A program made the position numbers and the translations under genes. DNA of 5,619 nt from Paludibacteraceae bacterium (GTDB taxonomy: Bacteria; Bacteroidota; Bacteroidia; Bacteroidales; Paludibacteraceae). The stretch spans positions 1 to 5,619 of the forward strand of contig CANFFA010000187.1 of the NCBI GenBank assembly GCA_947445425.1, in the 5' to 3' direction. The notes below the pieces were generated by a model. That model was not told the origin of the DNA. It saw only the letters and a program-made list of their open reading frames with translations, and ran no database searches. Positions 3,852-5,619 of the stretch are shown here, piece by piece; within the stretch, counting starts at the first letter, position 1, and each line of letters opens with the position of its first letter.

Positions 3852-5619
3852 CATTGTCCGACTGCGACTTCAAAGTTATGCTCAACTCCAGTTGAAGTGA
3901 TAAGTCTCCCAACATAAATACCAGTAGGGATGTGTAAATCAAGTTTATTTAAAGATTCTATTCTCTTCAATTCAAAGACTTTAGCACCTTGCAAGTTATA
4001 AATCGTAATGACTGCATTGAGCAACTCGGCTTCCGATAAACTGGCAGCATCAACTGTAAAAGTTTGATTTACTTTCAAAGGATTTGGGTAGGCAAAAATA
4101 CTTTTAACTTTTGATTTAACAATGGTTTTAGGACAACTCATCAGCACTTTGCCATCAGTTGTAGTAACTTGTACTGAATACGCACCACTAAACCGATCTT
4201 TATCCCAATAGAATTGTTTGGTAGCACCTTCCAATTTCACACCATCTTTGAACCATTGATAAGCAGCGAAACGATTGCTAGCATTGTTACACAATACCAC
4301 ATCATCAAACTTGGCTACAATGTAATCCGCAGACACATTGACACTAAATTGAAATGGCAAAGAATCTGTTTCAATGTTCAGTTCATTTTTAAAATAAAGT
4401 TTAGCAGAATAATTACCATCTTTTGTACCTACAGGAACTGGAATGGATAGTATACCAGACTTGGCTGTTGACGCAAGCGTATTGTAAGCTATATCTTTCA
4501 TACCAGCAGTTTTTGCCGAAGGGTTAAATACAATTTTATACTGAACACCTTGACCGGTCAAAAAGCTATATCCCAATCCTAAATCCGAACCTTCACAGCC
4601 AGCACTGGGTGCTACCAATGGGTTAATACGAATATAATCTGAAATTTTCCCATCATTGATAACAAAATTTATTGGGGCAATATAGTTGGAACTTGCCGCT
4701 CCTGTCAATGCATACACCACAGTTATGGTTTTGACTTTGGCAGTATCTGGGGTATCATAATTTGCAGTAGCACTTAAAACAGCAGTATTCACATCAGCAG
4801 CAATCCTACCTTGAATCGTTCCCAAAGAAGTGATATTAGCAACCGTTTTTCCATCCACCATTTTGTTTTTCACCACTTGTGTCCCTGTAACTGTAAGTTG
4901 CTTTGGTATAATTTCACCAGCATTATAAATATAATCAGCAGGTGTTTTATAGTGACTTGCAGCAGGACCTGTCAAGGTATATTTCACGGTTACAATTTTA
5001 CCTGTACCTACCGCAGCATTACTATAAACAGCAGTGGCTACTACTCCCACATTACCAATATCAGCAGGTAGAACATCCAACAACTCCCCTTGCGTAACCA
5101 ATGCTACTGGTGTACCATCATAGACTTTTGTTGCTGGAAGTGCACTTCCATTAATGGTTTTCACACCTGGTAAAACTGGATTCGTACTTGACAAAGGTTT
5201 TGGAATAATGCTTGCTTTCAACAAGGGTTGCGTAAGTGTATAATTTGAAATGGCGGTACCTTGTATCTGCATGTTTGTACTAACCACTAATGCTGAATCA
5301 GCATTGGCAGTAGAAAAAGTTCCACTGTTGGATGAAGTTAAAATCACATCCTCTGCTCCTACTACGCCATTGAGAACTGCACCTTCAATTACTGCGAGAC
5401 TATCACCATCATAAATTTTATCTTTGGCGATGGCATTGATTACCGTCAACTCTTTTGGCAAAATACTTGCAATAAGAGAAGATGGTGGAACAAGTGTATA
5501 GTTATCAATATCAACACCTACTAATTTCATGTCCAAGTTTACAAGTAGATCTATTCCAATACTTGACTGCGTAAATTGACCTACCACTGAATCTAATTTA
5601 ACATCATCGGTTATCACCA
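3851..5619 (-). CDS. Large secreted surface protein with YDG repeats and a type IX secretion sorting domain (3' part)
   Basis: The C-terminal 589 or so residues of a larger protein; the frame runs off the right edge, and the GTG at 5615-5617 is just an internal Val codon. Counting from that codon, there is the tail of one YDG-like repeat (1-57), full repeats at about 58-142 (KIYDGD) and 163-241 (KVYDGT), and a diverged repeat at 241-325 where the motif is MVDGK. Most repeats end in a (S/E)I(L/I)PK(E/P/Q)L signature. Residues 326-428 are beta-rich and unrecognised. Residues 430-500 look Ig-like (YQWFKDG at 453-459, Cys443 and Cys495 as a possible disulphide). Residues 507-588 are a type A T9SS sorting domain (AYPNP, ITIYNLQGAKV, PTGIYVG). 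The product should cross the outer membrane through T9SS and stay on the surface or be released; adhesion is the usual guess for such repeats but is not shown here. Confidence 0.9.
   Translation of the reverse strand, partial: VITDDVKLDSVVGQFTQSSIGIDLLVNLDMKLVGVDIDNYTLVPPSSLIASILPKELTVINAIAKDKIYDGDSLAVIEGAVLNGVVGAEDVILTSSNSGTFSTANADSALVVSTNMQIQGTAISNYTLTQPLLKASIIPKPLSSTNPVLPGVKTINGSALPATKVYDGTPVALVTQGELLDVLPADIGNVGVVATAVYSNAAVGTGKIVTVKYTLTGPAASHYKTPADYIYNAGEIIPKQLTVTGTQVVKNKMVDGKTVANITSLGTIQGRIAADVNTAVLSATANYDTPDTAKVKTITVVYALTGAASSNYIAPINFVINDGKISDYIRINPLVAPSAGCEGSDLGLGYSFLTGQGVQYKIVFNPSAKTAGMKDIAYNTLASTAKSGILSIPVPVGTKDGNYSAKLYFKNELNIETDSLPFQFSVNVSADYIVAKFDDVVLCNNASNRFAAYQWFKDGVKLEGATKQFYWDKDRFSGAYSVQVTTTDGKVLMSCPKTIVKSKVKSIFAYPNPLKVNQTFTVDAASLSEAELLNAVITIYNLQGAKVFELKRIESLNKLDLHIPTGIYVGRLITSTGVEHNFEVAVGQ

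Noticed and set aside
4214..5071. Short plus-strand open frames opposite the surface-protein gene
   Set aside because: They are antisense shadows of a clearly coding, domain-bearing frame and have no family features.
5615..5617. GTG as a start codon for the surface protein
   Set aside because: The frame stays open to the window edge, the sequence begins inside a repeat, and no signal peptide follows. It is an internal Val codon.

Overview
The window reads as chromosomal DNA of a member of the Bacteroidota. The clearest sign is the C-terminal type IX secretion (T9SS) sorting domain on the protein encoded at 3851-5619, a signal known essentially from that phylum. YDG-type repeats in the same protein, moderately AT-rich DNA and the absence of Shine-Dalgarno-like sites in front of the genes fit. 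The order or genus cannot be fixed from the sequence.

All three convincing genes lie on the minus strand, so transcription runs from high to low coordinates. First is the 3' part of a large secreted surface protein with about four YDG repeats, an unnamed beta-rich region, an Ig-like segment and a T9SS sorting domain (3851-5619, 5' end outside the window). Next is a 306-residue outer-membrane beta-barrel protein (2622-3542). Last is a 723-residue paralogue of that barrel, extended by a long spacer, an OmpA-type peptidoglycan-binding domain and a C-terminal LysM-like domain (259-2430). Together they look like a cell-envelope set: one exported surface protein and two related barrels, one tethered to the wall. 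A functional link is inferred from adjacency only.

The gaps between genes are unusual. The 308-base gap between the surface protein and the first barrel holds a nested palindromic element (3588-3780). Its 48-base outer arms match at 46 positions and its 18-base inner arms match perfectly, and the arms carry six small hairpins in total. Arrays of a degenerate 7-base repeat (TTAGTGA-like) flank the element in opposite orientations. A similar 7-base array, also switching orientation halfway, fills much of the gap between the two barrels. It resembles the same arrangement without the palindromic core. The element resembles REP/BIME sequences mobilised by REP-associated tyrosine transposases, but no transposase is present here.

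The first 258 bases hold no gene I can support. They contain a short hairpin and frames open to the window edge on both strands, whose nature I cannot settle.
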